Shown here: positions 17,914 through 25,718 of the stretch, in pieces
Layout of the letters: every line of letters starts with the position of its first letter
Numbering within the stretch: the stretch's first letter is position 1
Translations under genes and position numbers: made by a program
Assembly (NCBI RefSeq): GCF_015207825.1
Contig: NZ_JADEWC010000015.1
Coordinates: 1-64,000 of the forward strand
Reading direction: 5' to 3'
DNA from: Cyanobacterium stanieri LEGE 03274
Lineage (GTDB): Bacteria > Cyanobacteriota > Cyanobacteriia > Cyanobacteriales > Cyanobacteriaceae
DNA length: 64,000 bases
The notes under the pieces: model-generated
Told to the model about the DNA's origin: nothing
What the model saw: the letters and a program-made list of their open reading frames with translations, nothing else
Database searches by the model: none

Positions 17914-18202
17914 ACTCTACCTCTGCTAATATTCTATGACCAAAAATAGGACTTAATGATTTTGGGGTTAAAACATCTACTTTTCGCCCAAATAAATGTT
18001 CTAAAAAAAAGGCTAAATTTTTAAAATTTTTCAACTCAGGTTCAAATTCTACTAATAAATCAATATCACTATTTTCCGTCGCTTCTCCCCGTTGAAAAGA
18101 GCCAAATAAACCACATTTTTTAACTCCATAACTTTTGATGGTTTCTTTGTGTAGTTGTAATAGACTCAAAATATCTTTTTTACTATTAACTATAGTAGTC
18201 AT
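17897..18202 (-). CDS. MNT-domain nucleotidyltransferase (MntA-like antitoxin)
   Basis: 101 aa. Minimal nucleotidyltransferase with the signature GLFGSFQRGEATENSDIDLLVEF: G34-S35, then catalytic acidic residues D46 and D48, with a third at D76 in RKVDVLTP. In MNT-HEPN (type VII) toxin-antitoxin systems this protein adenylylates and silences the HEPN RNase. The catalytic residues look intact here although the adjacent HEPN frame is decayed. The protein is therefore an orphan antitoxin unless it serves another HEPN elsewhere. Upstream (18237-18253) is a GC hairpin. Confidence 0.85.
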   Translation of the reverse strand: MTTIVNSKKDILSLLQLHKETIKSYGVKKCGLFGSFQRGEATENSDIDLLVEFEPELKNFKNLAFFLEHLFGRKVDVLTPKSLSPIFGHRILAEVEYVIFS

Positions 18203-18236
18203 TTTTTTACTTAATAATTATGTAAACTTATCAGAT

Positions 18237-18253
18237 GGTGGGCCATGCCCACC
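18237..18253. repeat. GGTGGGC/GCCCACC hairpin, second copy
   Basis: Same 7-bp stem as at 12161-12177 with loop CAT instead of ATT. It is placed between the stop of the COG3146 gene's 3' side and the start of the MNT gene, both on the minus strand. Confidence 0.6.
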
Positions 18254-18287
18254 CTAAAATATTTTTTGTAACTGAAGCCAAATATAA

Positions 18288-19496
18288 TTAATCTATGGAA
18301 AAATTAATTTCTTTCTTATTAAAAGGTAAATCGTTATTAATAGCATCAATTTCCTGTTGTTGGGCAAAATTAATTTCATCAATATAATGTTTTAAAATAC
18401 TGCTCATGCGTTGATTATAAAATCGGTGCATACTATAATTTGCCGTAGCAGGAAAACCCCGACGACGTTTATGGCTACCCCCCGCGCCCGGGTCATACAT
18501 TTTTATCCCTTGACTAATAGCCCATTCTATGGGTTTATAATAACAACTCTCGAAGTGTAAGCAATCATATTCATCCAGACTACCCCAATAACGCCCATAA
18601 AGATTCTCTCCTTTACGGATACAAAAAGACATTCCCACGGGTTGATGTTCGTTACCTTCCTCAAAGGCTGCTACTACCATAAGACGATGGCTATAGGATG
18701 GGTATAGTTGTTCAAAAAATTTTTTGGTTAAATATTTACTACCCCAATAAAATTTGCTACAGGTGCTGTGATAAAACTGATAAATGTAGGGATAGAAATA
18801 ATGGGGAATTTCTTCACCGACTAAATTTTTAGTGATTAATCCTGCTTTTTGAACTAATTTTCTTTCTCGTTTAATATTTTTACGTTGATTGGAATTAAAT
18901 ATTTTTAGATAATCATCAAAGGTGTTAAAATCTCGACTTCCCCATATATAACCATGGTGCATCCAAGCAGAGAAGCCGAATTGTGCAATCATTGATTTCC
19001 ATTGAGGATCAACAAATAAAAAGTTACATCCTGACAATCTATTTTTAACACAAAAATGATCGATCGCACTTATCATTATTTCGGTGATTTCTTCTTCGTT
19101 TTCATCGGGGGCAACCAAAAAACGATAACCCACCGCAGGAGTAAAAGGAGTCATGCCGAGGAGTTTAGGATAATATTGTATCCCTAATCGGTAAGCTAAA
19201 TCAGCCCATTGATGATCAAAAACAAATTCTCCATAACTATGCCCTTTTATATAAAGTGGCGCCCCTGCTATTAATTTTTTGTCGCGCCACAGGGTTAAAT
19301 GACAAGGTTGCCAACCTGTTTGAGGTTTTACGCTACCAGAGGTTTCTAAGTTGTGTAACCATTCCCATTCCAAAAAGGGTGTTGCCAAGGGCATCGCCAT
19401 TTCATCCCATGCTGATTGAGGAATTTCGGCCATTTGTTGATGCCAACGGATAGTGTAGGGGGAGGCGTTTTTTTTGTTAAAAATTTTATCCATCAT
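18288..19496 (-). CDS. COG3146/DUF482 GNAT-fold acyltransferase
   Basis: 402 aa. Large GNAT-superfamily protein related to FemAB-like/peptidogalycan proteins. Family landmarks: IPQSAWDEMA at the N-terminus, TPFLEWEWLHNLE, GEFVFDHQWADLAYRLGIQYYPKLLGMTPFTPA split over residues ~90-125, RKNIKRERK, and the C-terminal YYKPIEWAISQGIKMYDPGAGGSHKRRRGF. The substrate is unknown; annotation databases call it peptidoglycan biosynthesis/recognition. Soluble. Start uncertain between the two adjacent Met codons at 19496 and 19493. Confidence 0.82.
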   Translation of the reverse strand: MMDKIFNKKNASPYTIRWHQQMAEIPQSAWDEMAMPLATPFLEWEWLHNLETSGSVKPQTGWQPCHLTLWRDKKLIAGAPLYIKGHSYGEFVFDHQWADLAYRLGIQYYPKLLGMTPFTPAVGYRFLVAPDENEEEITEIMISAIDHFCVKNRLSGCNFLFVDPQWKSMIAQFGFSAWMHHGYIWGSRDFNTFDDYLKIFNSNQRKNIKRERKLVQKAGLITKNLVGEEIPHYFYPYIYQFYHSTCSKFYWGSKYLTKKFFEQLYPSYSHRLMVVAAFEEGNEHQPVGMSFCIRKGENLYGRYWGSLDEYDCLHFESCYYKPIEWAISQGIKMYDPGAGGSHKRRRGFPATANYSMHRFYNQRMSSILKHYIDEINFAQQQEIDAINNDLPFNKKEINFSID

Positions 19497-19803
19497 AACC
19501 TTGACAATATATTTGAGTTACCTTGTTTTTTCTCGGTGTTTACAGAAAAAATTTGATTTAAGTCTTAACTGTTTATAATGACTTCTTATAGTGTAGTTGT
19601 TTCTTTGGAGTTGTTGAGAATAGAATATTGATTTATGATGGAAACAAAAAATATTATCTAATAATAGCTTTTTTAAAAATTATCTTGTTTAATTTAAATT
19701 ATGAGTAGTTATGGAGGGAATATTTACTACTCTAAAAAATAATAATAATTAAGATATAATATTAGTTTTTAACTTTATTAAATGAACTAAACCAATATAT
19801 ATT
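19497..19803. other. Intergenic region, nothing recognised
   Basis: An AT-rich gap between two divergent genes (COG3146 protein on minus, TPR-HEAT protein on plus). Promoters for both must lie here, but no box is distinct enough to call. No repeat-family member or RNA was seen. Confidence 0.5.
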
Positions 19804-20841
19804 ATGTTACCTAAAAAATGGCTATGGAGATTAATTTTTTCCTTGAGTTTTTATTTTATTTATCCTACTGTACAAGTAAATAATTATTATCAATTTAGGG
19901 CGATCGCCTCTGAGGCTGAAAATCAAGATCCTGCTATCCTTTATGATGAAAATATGCGTAAGGGTTATCAAGCCACTGATAATCGTCAATATGATGAGGC
20001 TTTGAGCTACTTTCAAACTGCCCTCACATACCGCCCTAATGATGTTTATGCCCAACGAGCTATTAATAATGTAGAGGCTATGTCAGCGAATAATAGTAAT
20101 AGGTGGGATATGGATAACCTTTTATTTCTATTAATTATATCCTTAGTTATTTTAGTAATTATTATTAGTATTACTTTAATTATTGTTGGTTTAAAAATAT
20201 TGAGTAATAGTCAGAAAAAAACAAAAACTATATCCGATCGCCCCCTAGAACAAATATCATTAAATAATAATATTTTAGAAGATAATCAAGAGGATAATAA
20301 CCAGTTAAACAAAGCAACATTAGCCAAAAGAATTAACCCTGAAGTAGAAAAACCCCTAGATAAAACCCAAGAATTAATTAAAGAATTAATAGAAGGAGAC
20401 GCAAAAAATAGAAGTAAAGTAATTTGGAATTTAGCATCTCAGGCAGACTCAAGGGCGATCGCCCCTCTCCTTGATATAATGATAAAAAGTAATTCTCAAG
20501 AAAAGACTTTAATTCTCGAAGCCATATCTCAAATCGCTTTTAATAGTATCAAACCCATCAATCAGGCGCTAATATTATCATTACAAGATGACCATGGCAC
20601 GGTGAGAAAAAACGCCCTGAGAGACGTTAGCAAAGTTTATGAACTAATCACCCAAGTTCAGCCTATCATAACTCAAACTGCTTATAACGATCCTGATCCT
20701 GAAGTAAGAGAAATCGCCCTTTCTATCCTTGAAAAAATAGCACACAATCCCAATCTATTTACCCTCGATAACCACAAAGACTACGCCCAGGAAATTGATG
20801 CTACCCTGATTCAAGATAATCCTACCCTTGATTCCCATTAA
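19804..20841 (+). CDS. TPR - transmembrane - HEAT protein, unknown function
   Basis: 345 aa in three parts. An N-terminal hydrophobic signal/anchor (residues ~8-22) is followed by one or two TPR-like helices (GYQATDNRQYDEALSYFQTALTYRPND, ~54-80). A strong membrane helix follows (LLFLLIISLVILVIIISITL onwards, 106-131). After a polar linker come HEAT-like repeats from ~185 to 330 (VIWNLASQADSRAIAPLLDIM; VRKNALRDVSKVY; VREIALSILEKIA). This topology puts the TPR outside or in the lumen and the HEAT repeats in the cytoplasm, a scaffold-like layout. I do not recognise a named family. Confidence 0.75.
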   Translation: MLPKKWLWRLIFSLSFYFIYPTVQVNNYYQFRAIASEAENQDPAILYDENMRKGYQATDNRQYDEALSYFQTALTYRPNDVYAQRAINNVEAMSANNSNRWDMDNLLFLLIISLVILVIIISITLIIVGLKILSNSQKKTKTISDRPLEQISLNNNILEDNQEDNNQLNKATLAKRINPEVEKPLDKTQELIKELIEGDAKNRSKVIWNLASQADSRAIAPLLDIMIKSNSQEKTLILEAISQIAFNSIKPINQALILSLQDDHGTVRKNALRDVSKVYELITQVQPIITQTAYNDPDPEVREIALSILEKIAHNPNLFTLDNHKDYAQEIDATLIQDNPTLDSH

Positions 20842-20879
20842 AGCCACCAATCATATTTTGAGTATCTTCCAATAGTCAA

Positions 20880-21764
20880 TTATCCATTCTTGTCAGTATA
20901 GGCTTTAATCATTGCTTGAGTGCCTTCTAAATAAGCATCATCAAATTGGGCAACCTGATTAAATAATTGTTGGGCAAGATTAATACCTGGATAATTATCA
21001 GGATTTTCCATAACCTCTTTAACTAGCCGTAAATCTTTGAGGATATGTTTAATCATGAAGCCCGGTTGATAGTCTTGGTTAATAATTTTTGGTGCGAGGT
21101 TGGTTAATGCCCAAGAACCTGCGGCGCCAGTGCTACAAACATCTACAATAAGATTAGGATCAATTTTTTGTGTTTTAGCTAGTTGTAGGGCTTCACAAAG
21201 GGCTACCATGTGGAGAGATGCTAATACTTGATTACATAATTTTACCGCCTGTCCGCTGCCTACTTCCCCACAGTAGGTTATATTTTTGCCTACCATCTCA
21301 AGGTAGGGTTTTATTTCTTCAAAGTCTTGTTTGTCTCCCCCCACCATGATGGTTAGTGTACCATTTTTTGCTCCTATGTCTCCTCCTGATACGGGGGCAT
21401 CCATAAAACGAATTTGGTGAGATTTTAGTTTAAGGGCGATCGCCCTTGCTCCCTGAGAACCGATGGTGCTAAAATCAACAATGATACTATGGGGAGGGGC
21501 GTACTTAACGATACCATCATCACCGAAGATTACTTCTTCCACATCAGGAATATCCCCAAGACAAGTAAAAATAATGGAGGCAGATTTTACCGCCTCCCGA
21601 ATTGAGTTGACTATGGTAGCCCCTGATTTGGTTACATTTTCTAGCCAGGGGCGATCGTTCGTGCGATTCCATGCTTTGATAGATAGATTATGATGGGCAA
21701 GATTGACTGTCATGGGCGCACCCATAACCCCCAAACCAAGGAAAGCAACCTGATTGTTAACCAT
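20880..21764 (-). CDS. Beta-hydroxyacid dehydrogenase (3-hydroxyisobutyrate dehydrogenase / glyoxylate-succinic semialdehyde reductase family)
   Basis: 294 aa from the ATG at 21764. NAD(P)-binding GLGVMGAPM near the N-terminus, substrate-binding signature DAPVSGGDIGAKNGTL, and the catalytic-lysine region GSGQAVKLCNQVL. Cyanobacterial members often reduce glyoxylate or succinic semialdehyde with NADPH; the substrate here is unproven. A longer open frame extends to 21989, but it overlaps the ArsR gene in another frame. A Shine-Dalgarno-like GGGAGA lies about 9 bases before ATG 21764 (and almost touches the alternative ATG at 21773), which decides the start. It lies 41 bp after arsR on the same strand, so the two probably form an operon. 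Confidence 0.85.
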   Translation of the reverse strand: MVNNQVAFLGLGVMGAPMTVNLAHHNLSIKAWNRTNDRPWLENVTKSGATIVNSIREAVKSASIIFTCLGDIPDVEEVIFGDDGIVKYAPPHSIIVDFSTIGSQGARAIALKLKSHQIRFMDAPVSGGDIGAKNGTLTIMVGGDKQDFEEIKPYLEMVGKNITYCGEVGSGQAVKLCNQVLASLHMVALCEALQLAKTQKIDPNLIVDVCSTGAAGSWALTNLAPKIINQDYQPGFMIKHILKDLRLVKEVMENPDNYPGINLAQQLFNQVAQFDDAYLEGTQAMIKAYTDKNG

Positions 21765-21805
21765 CTTAACCATTCTCCCACTGACGTTTTTCCACCTCGA
21801 TTTTA

Positions 21806-22096
21806 TCAGTTGATGGTGAAATCCGCCAAAGACTCCACTAAAGTCTGAAATTGGAAAGGGTTGAGACGATAATAAATCCAGCGCCCCTCTTGTCTTGTCT
21901 GTAATAATCCAGATTCCCTCAAAACCCGAAGATGAAAGGATAGCTTTGGCTGGGCAATTTTTAAAGCAAGGCAAATATCCCCCACACACATCTCTTTTTC
22001 TAGTAATAAATTTATCACATTGAGTCTAATGGGATCTGACAAGGCACGGAAACAACTTAACATACCACTCAAATTTGAGTTTGGCATTGATGACAT
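21806..22096 (-). CDS. ArsR/SmtB-family transcriptional regulator
   Basis: 96 aa. Winged helix-turn-helix repressor: RALSDPIRLNVINLLLEKE, the alpha3 region MCVGDICLALKIAQPKLSFHLRVLRESGLL (recognition helix QPKLSFHLR), and the wing RQEGRWIYYRL. The alpha3 cysteines that bind As(III) in ArsR (ELCVCDL) are shifted here: EMCVGDIC has the two Cys five residues apart. The inducer is therefore uncertain. It precedes the hydroxyacid dehydrogenase by a short gap and may autoregulate that pair. The 800-bp AT-rich region upstream should hold its operator; no clear inverted repeat was picked out. Confidence 0.88.
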   Translation of the reverse strand: MSSMPNSNLSGMLSCFRALSDPIRLNVINLLLEKEMCVGDICLALKIAQPKLSFHLRVLRESGLLQTRQEGRWIYYRLNPFQFQTLVESLADFTIN

Positions 22097-22913
22097 TCTA
22101 AATTATATAAAATAGGAGTAAATATGTGGAATAATTTATTTGTTATTCACTTACTAATATAATAAATATTGTTCCCTTTTTTTATAAAGATGTGATAAAG
22201 ATTTTATAAAGATAACTTTAAATTTATTTTTTTTATATACCATCAAGAATATATAAAAATCAACACATATTTATTCTAGCTAATTCAATACGATAAACGA
22301 TAATAAATAACTCAAAATTAATATAAAAACATCTTATGGGAGTAATGTATAAAAAAGTACAAATTTTTTTTACTCTAATTAATAAAATTAATCAATATAT
22401 TATGGTCAGATAAAACTAATTTTGCTTAACAAAAAATAAAACTAATAATTACAAAAAGATAATAAAAGTTAATAAAAGTTTTCTTAAAAAAATATAAAGT
22501 AATTAACTGCTCAAGCTAAATTATTTTTAATACATAATCCATTAATAAATTACACTTAATGTTCATATCAACCAAATAAGGTGCGCTTGATTCAATGTGT
22601 AACCTCATTTTCATCAAAATATTACAGATACTACATACCCTTAAAAGGATATATAAAACACAGCTTTAACTTAAATTTGGGATAAAATTTATGGTTTTTT
22701 AAAGATGTAAACAATTAACAATGGGTAATTAAACTATTATCATTCTTACTCCCCATCATCCATCTTAACACTTGCAACTAGGAGAGACGTAGTATGCTAC
22801 ATCCCTACCATACTGAAAAATCCCCCATAGAAGTTATTTTTAAGCGATAATTACCTCGTCAGCAAAACTACATGGAGTCAAAATGCCCCAAAAGTTTTTA
22901 CTTAAAATGTGAA
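22097..22913. other. Long AT-rich intergenic region with a short dispersed repeat
   Basis: About 800 bp with no convincing reading frame, lying upstream of arsR and downstream of the response-regulator gene. The only structured part recognised is near 22775-22826: GACGTAGTATGCTAC, then CCTACCATACTGAAAAATCCC, a relative of the segment at 42207-42262. The segment around 22570 (GGTGCGCTTGATTCAATGTG) faintly resembles the left part of the two-hairpin repeat. A small RNA could be hidden here, but nothing in the sequence singles one out. Confidence 0.45.
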
Positions 22914-23336
22914 TTAATCATCTTCTAACTCTAATTTCCACTCTCCACTAACAAAAGACTTTACCTCCTTAACAAACTCATCTTGATTAATGATAGGCTT
23001 GGTAATATAACCATCCGCACCACTAAGATTTAAAAAATTTTCCCTATCCCCTTCCATAGCGTGGGCAGTAATTAAGACTACAGGAATATCATGGGTTATA
23101 GGATTTGCCTTTAAAAGTTGAGTAATTCTAATGCCATCTACCGGCTCACCGTTATAATAACTGTTAGATAAAGAAACATCCATCAAAACAACCTTGGTAA
23201 CCCCAGAATTTGCTACCCTCAATACTTCATCAACATTTTCTGTGCCAATCACATTCAACCCTCCTCTTTTGGTGAGGATTTTGGAAAAAACTTTTAAATT
23301 AATGGGGTCATCTTCTACTATTAAAACTGTACTCAT
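22914..23336 (-). CDS. CheY-like single-domain response regulator
   Basis: 140 aa, a receiver domain only. Acidic pocket E8-D9-D10, phosphoacceptor D53 (VVLMDVSLS), T90 (VVLITAH) and K113 (YITKPI) are all present, so it should be phosphorylatable. A 5-residue insertion after the phosphosite (SNSYYNGEPVDGI) resembles the receivers of the DivK/PleD-like and cyanobacterial hybrid type. There is no output domain. The ATG overlaps the stop of the cryptochrome gene (ATGA), so it is translationally coupled to it. No kinase gene is nearby. Confidence 0.9.
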   Translation of the reverse strand: MSTVLIVEDDPINLKVFSKILTKRGGLNVIGTENVDEVLRVANSGVTKVVLMDVSLSNSYYNGEPVDGIRITQLLKANPITHDIPVVLITAHAMEGDRENFLNLSGADGYITKPIINQDEFVKEVKSFVSGEWKLELEDD

Positions 23337-24793
23337 CGAGTAGCACCCAAATAAACTTTTTCGTTATGCTTAACGGATTTAAAAAAATCTACCATCGGGC
23401 GAGGATAGTTTACCCCTAATTGTACCTTAAATTGTCTCTGTTCTTCCTTTGATAGTTTCCAAGGTTCGTGAATTTTTTCCCCTTTGATAGAAGCTATTTC
23501 TGGCAACCAATGGCATAGATAGCCTCCTTGATAGTCATAATCTTTAGATTGTTTGGGAATATTGAAGTAACGAAATCCACGGGCATCATTACCCACCCCT
23601 GCGGTGTAATTCCAATTACCCCAGTTACTACATACGTCATAATCAATTAATAAAGATTCAAACCATTCGGCGCCCATTTGCCAATTTATACCGAGATTTT
23701 TGGTTAGGAAACTGGCGACATTTTGCCTACCTCGATTAGACATAAAACCAGTGGCATTTAATTCTCTCATGTTGGCATCTACGAGGGGATAGCCTGTTTT
23801 GCCCTCACACCATAACTCGAATAAGTTTTGGTTTTCTTGCCAAGGTATCTGAATATTTTGTAATCCTGATGTATGAAATACTTTATTACCATATTTGAGG
23901 CAGGTAAAGCGGAAAAAGTCGCGCCATAATAGTTCAAAGATTAGCCAATAGGTGGAGTCGTTTTTTACTCTTTCTTGTTCATATTTTTCGATTTCGGTAT
24001 AGATGAGACGGGGAGAAAGGCAACCTTGGGCTAACCATGGGGAAAATTTGGAGGAGTAGTCACCCCCTAGCATACCGTTACGGGTTTTTTTATAGTTACT
24101 GATATTGTCTGTTTCCCATAAATAATACTGTAGTCTTTTGAGGGCTTCGGTTTCTCCACCGATAAAGGTTAATACGCCCCTATCATCTTTGGTAAATTCT
24201 TCTAAGCCTAAGTCGGCAAGGGTGGGAATTTTGCCAATGTCGATATTTTGGGGTAGAGGAGGGAGGGATGAGGGGGTTTTGAAGGTGTTATATACTTCGG
24301 CTTTTTTTTCTACTTGTTTTCTGAAGTTGGTAAAAAGATCTGGTAATTCTTCTATACTGAAGGGTAAGTCATCGGGGAAATAGAGGGTACTTTGCCAGAA
24401 GGTTTTTGTTTTGACTTGTTTTTTATCTAAAATTTTGGTTAGTTTTTTTTCCATCGCTCTTTCTTCGGCGGTGGTTTCTTCGGAAAAATAAACTTCAGTG
24501 ATTTGATATTTTTCAACAATTTTAGAAATTTCGTCTTCAGTTTTTCCTTTTTTTACTACTAAGTTACTACCTATTTTTTGTAAGGAATTTTGTAAATCTG
24601 CAACACTTTCAATGATAAATTTAGCTCGATATTTTCCTGTTTTTGGAAACCCGAATGATGTTTGTGCATAGGTGCGATAGTCAAAACAATAAAAGGGGAT
24701 TATATGATGAGGCTCTGTTGATAAGGCTCTGTATATACACTCTTGGTCATGTAATCTCAAGTCATTACGAAACCAAATTAAAATATTATTCAT
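23333..24793 (-). CDS. Cryptochrome DASH (photolyase family)
   Basis: 486 aa. Photolyase/cryptochrome with an N-terminal alpha/beta antenna domain (ILIWFRNDLRLHDQE) and a C-terminal FAD-binding helical domain (GMLGGDYSSKFSPWLAQGCLSPR; ELLWRDFFRF; NATGFMSNRGRQNVASFL; GVGNDARGFRYFNIPKQSKDYD). The pieces YCFDYRTYAQTSFGFPKTG and KYRAKFIIESVADLQ are specific for the DASH clade. DASH proteins bind FAD and usually methenyltetrahydrofolate and repair CPDs mainly in single-stranded DNA; some act as light sensors. The downstream receiver gene overlaps its stop codon by ATGA. The 275-bp upstream gap is AT-rich and carries a degenerate ATTATCAATTATCAATTATT array. Confidence 0.93.
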   Translation of the reverse strand: MNNILIWFRNDLRLHDQECIYRALSTEPHHIIPFYCFDYRTYAQTSFGFPKTGKYRAKFIIESVADLQNSLQKIGSNLVVKKGKTEDEISKIVEKYQITEVYFSEETTAEERAMEKKLTKILDKKQVKTKTFWQSTLYFPDDLPFSIEELPDLFTNFRKQVEKKAEVYNTFKTPSSLPPLPQNIDIGKIPTLADLGLEEFTKDDRGVLTFIGGETEALKRLQYYLWETDNISNYKKTRNGMLGGDYSSKFSPWLAQGCLSPRLIYTEIEKYEQERVKNDSTYWLIFELLWRDFFRFTCLKYGNKVFHTSGLQNIQIPWQENQNLFELWCEGKTGYPLVDANMRELNATGFMSNRGRQNVASFLTKNLGINWQMGAEWFESLLIDYDVCSNWGNWNYTAGVGNDARGFRYFNIPKQSKDYDYQGGYLCHWLPEIASIKGEKIHEPWKLSKEEQRQFKVQLGVNYPRPMVDFFKSVKHNEKVYLGATR

Positions 24794-25068
24794 AAGTAAT
24801 AGAATATGATTACAATTAAAATATATTAATTAATTATACACACTTTTACTATCTTTAAGGTATTAGCAAAACAAATATGTAAGCCAATATATAGCTTTAT
24901 ATAAATAAAATAATATTTGTTGTAAAACAGAAATAAAATATAAAATAATAAAAATAATTAAACCTATTTTCATTATCAATTATCAATTATTCATTGTCAA
25001 TTGTTAACACACCCTGTAGAATACATTAAGCAAAAATTGATTATAAAAATTCATAAATTAACAAAGTA

Positions 25069-25602
25069 ATGGAGCATAAAGGCGTAACAGTTTGGTTTAC
25101 AGGGCTTAGTGGGGCGGGAAAAACCACCATTAGTCAAGTAGTAGCACAAAAACTTAAGGATGCAGGTTATAAATTAGAAATTCTTGACGGTGATATTGTA
25201 CGTACTAATTTAACCAAAGGGTTAGGTTTTAGTAAAGAAGATAGAGACGAAAATATTCGTCGTATCGGTTTTGTTTCTAACCTGTTAACCCGTAATGGTG
25301 TGATCGTTATTGTATCAGCTATTTCTCCTTATCGTGAAGTCAGAGACGAAGTTAGAGGAAAAATTGGTAATTTTGTAGAAGTATTTGTAAATGCTCCTTT
25401 GGCTACCTGCGAGGAAAGAGATGTAAAGGGTTTATATAAAAAGGCTAGATCTGGGGAAATTAAAATGTTTACGGGTATCAGTGATCCTTATGAACCTCCT
25501 TTAAGTCCTGAAATAGAGTGTAGAACAGATTTAGAGGAATTGGATGAAAGTGTTAACAAAGTTTTACAAGGGTTAAAGGATTTAGGTTATTTAGCTAGTT
25601 AA
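25069..25602 (+). CDS. cysC: Adenylylsulfate kinase
   Basis: 177 aa. Phosphorylates APS to PAPS in sulfate assimilation. P-loop GLSGAGKTT (residues 12-20), LDGDIVRTNLTKGLGFSKEDRDENIRRI split around residue 40-67, and the lid region FVNAPLATCEERDVKGLYKKAR with ISDPYEPP. No ATP sulfurylase is fused or adjacent. Single-domain bacterial type of normal length. Ends before a GC hairpin. Confidence 0.95.
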   Translation: MEHKGVTVWFTGLSGAGKTTISQVVAQKLKDAGYKLEILDGDIVRTNLTKGLGFSKEDRDENIRRIGFVSNLLTRNGVIVIVSAISPYREVRDEVRGKIGNFVEVFVNAPLATCEERDVKGLYKKARSGEIKMFTGISDPYEPPLSPEIECRTDLEELDESVNKVLQGLKDLGYLAS

Positions 25603-25609
25603 ACCGTAA

Positions 25610-25635
25610 GGGGTTGGTTTTTATCAACCCCCATT
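25610..25635 (+). terminator. Probable terminator after cysC
   Basis: Stem GGGGTTG (25610-25616) pairs with CAACCCC (25625-25631), with an 8-base T-rich loop, followed by the weak tract ATTTTC. It lies 8 bases after the cysC stop. Confidence 0.5.
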
Positions 25636-25718
25636 TTCAACAATTTAGACGATAACTAAAAAAATGTGAGCTAAAATTGTGTGGAACTAACTAAGTAACG
25701 ACGGATATAATAATCATT

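Noticed and set aside
21765-21989. N-terminal extension of the hydroxyacid dehydrogenase
   Set aside because: It overlaps the ArsR coding sequence in another frame, and the ribosome-binding site GGGAGA fits ATG 21764.
22540-22620. Seventh copy of the two-hairpin repeat
   Set aside because: Only GGTGCGCTTGATTCAATG resembles the left part; neither hairpin is present, so the match may be chance.
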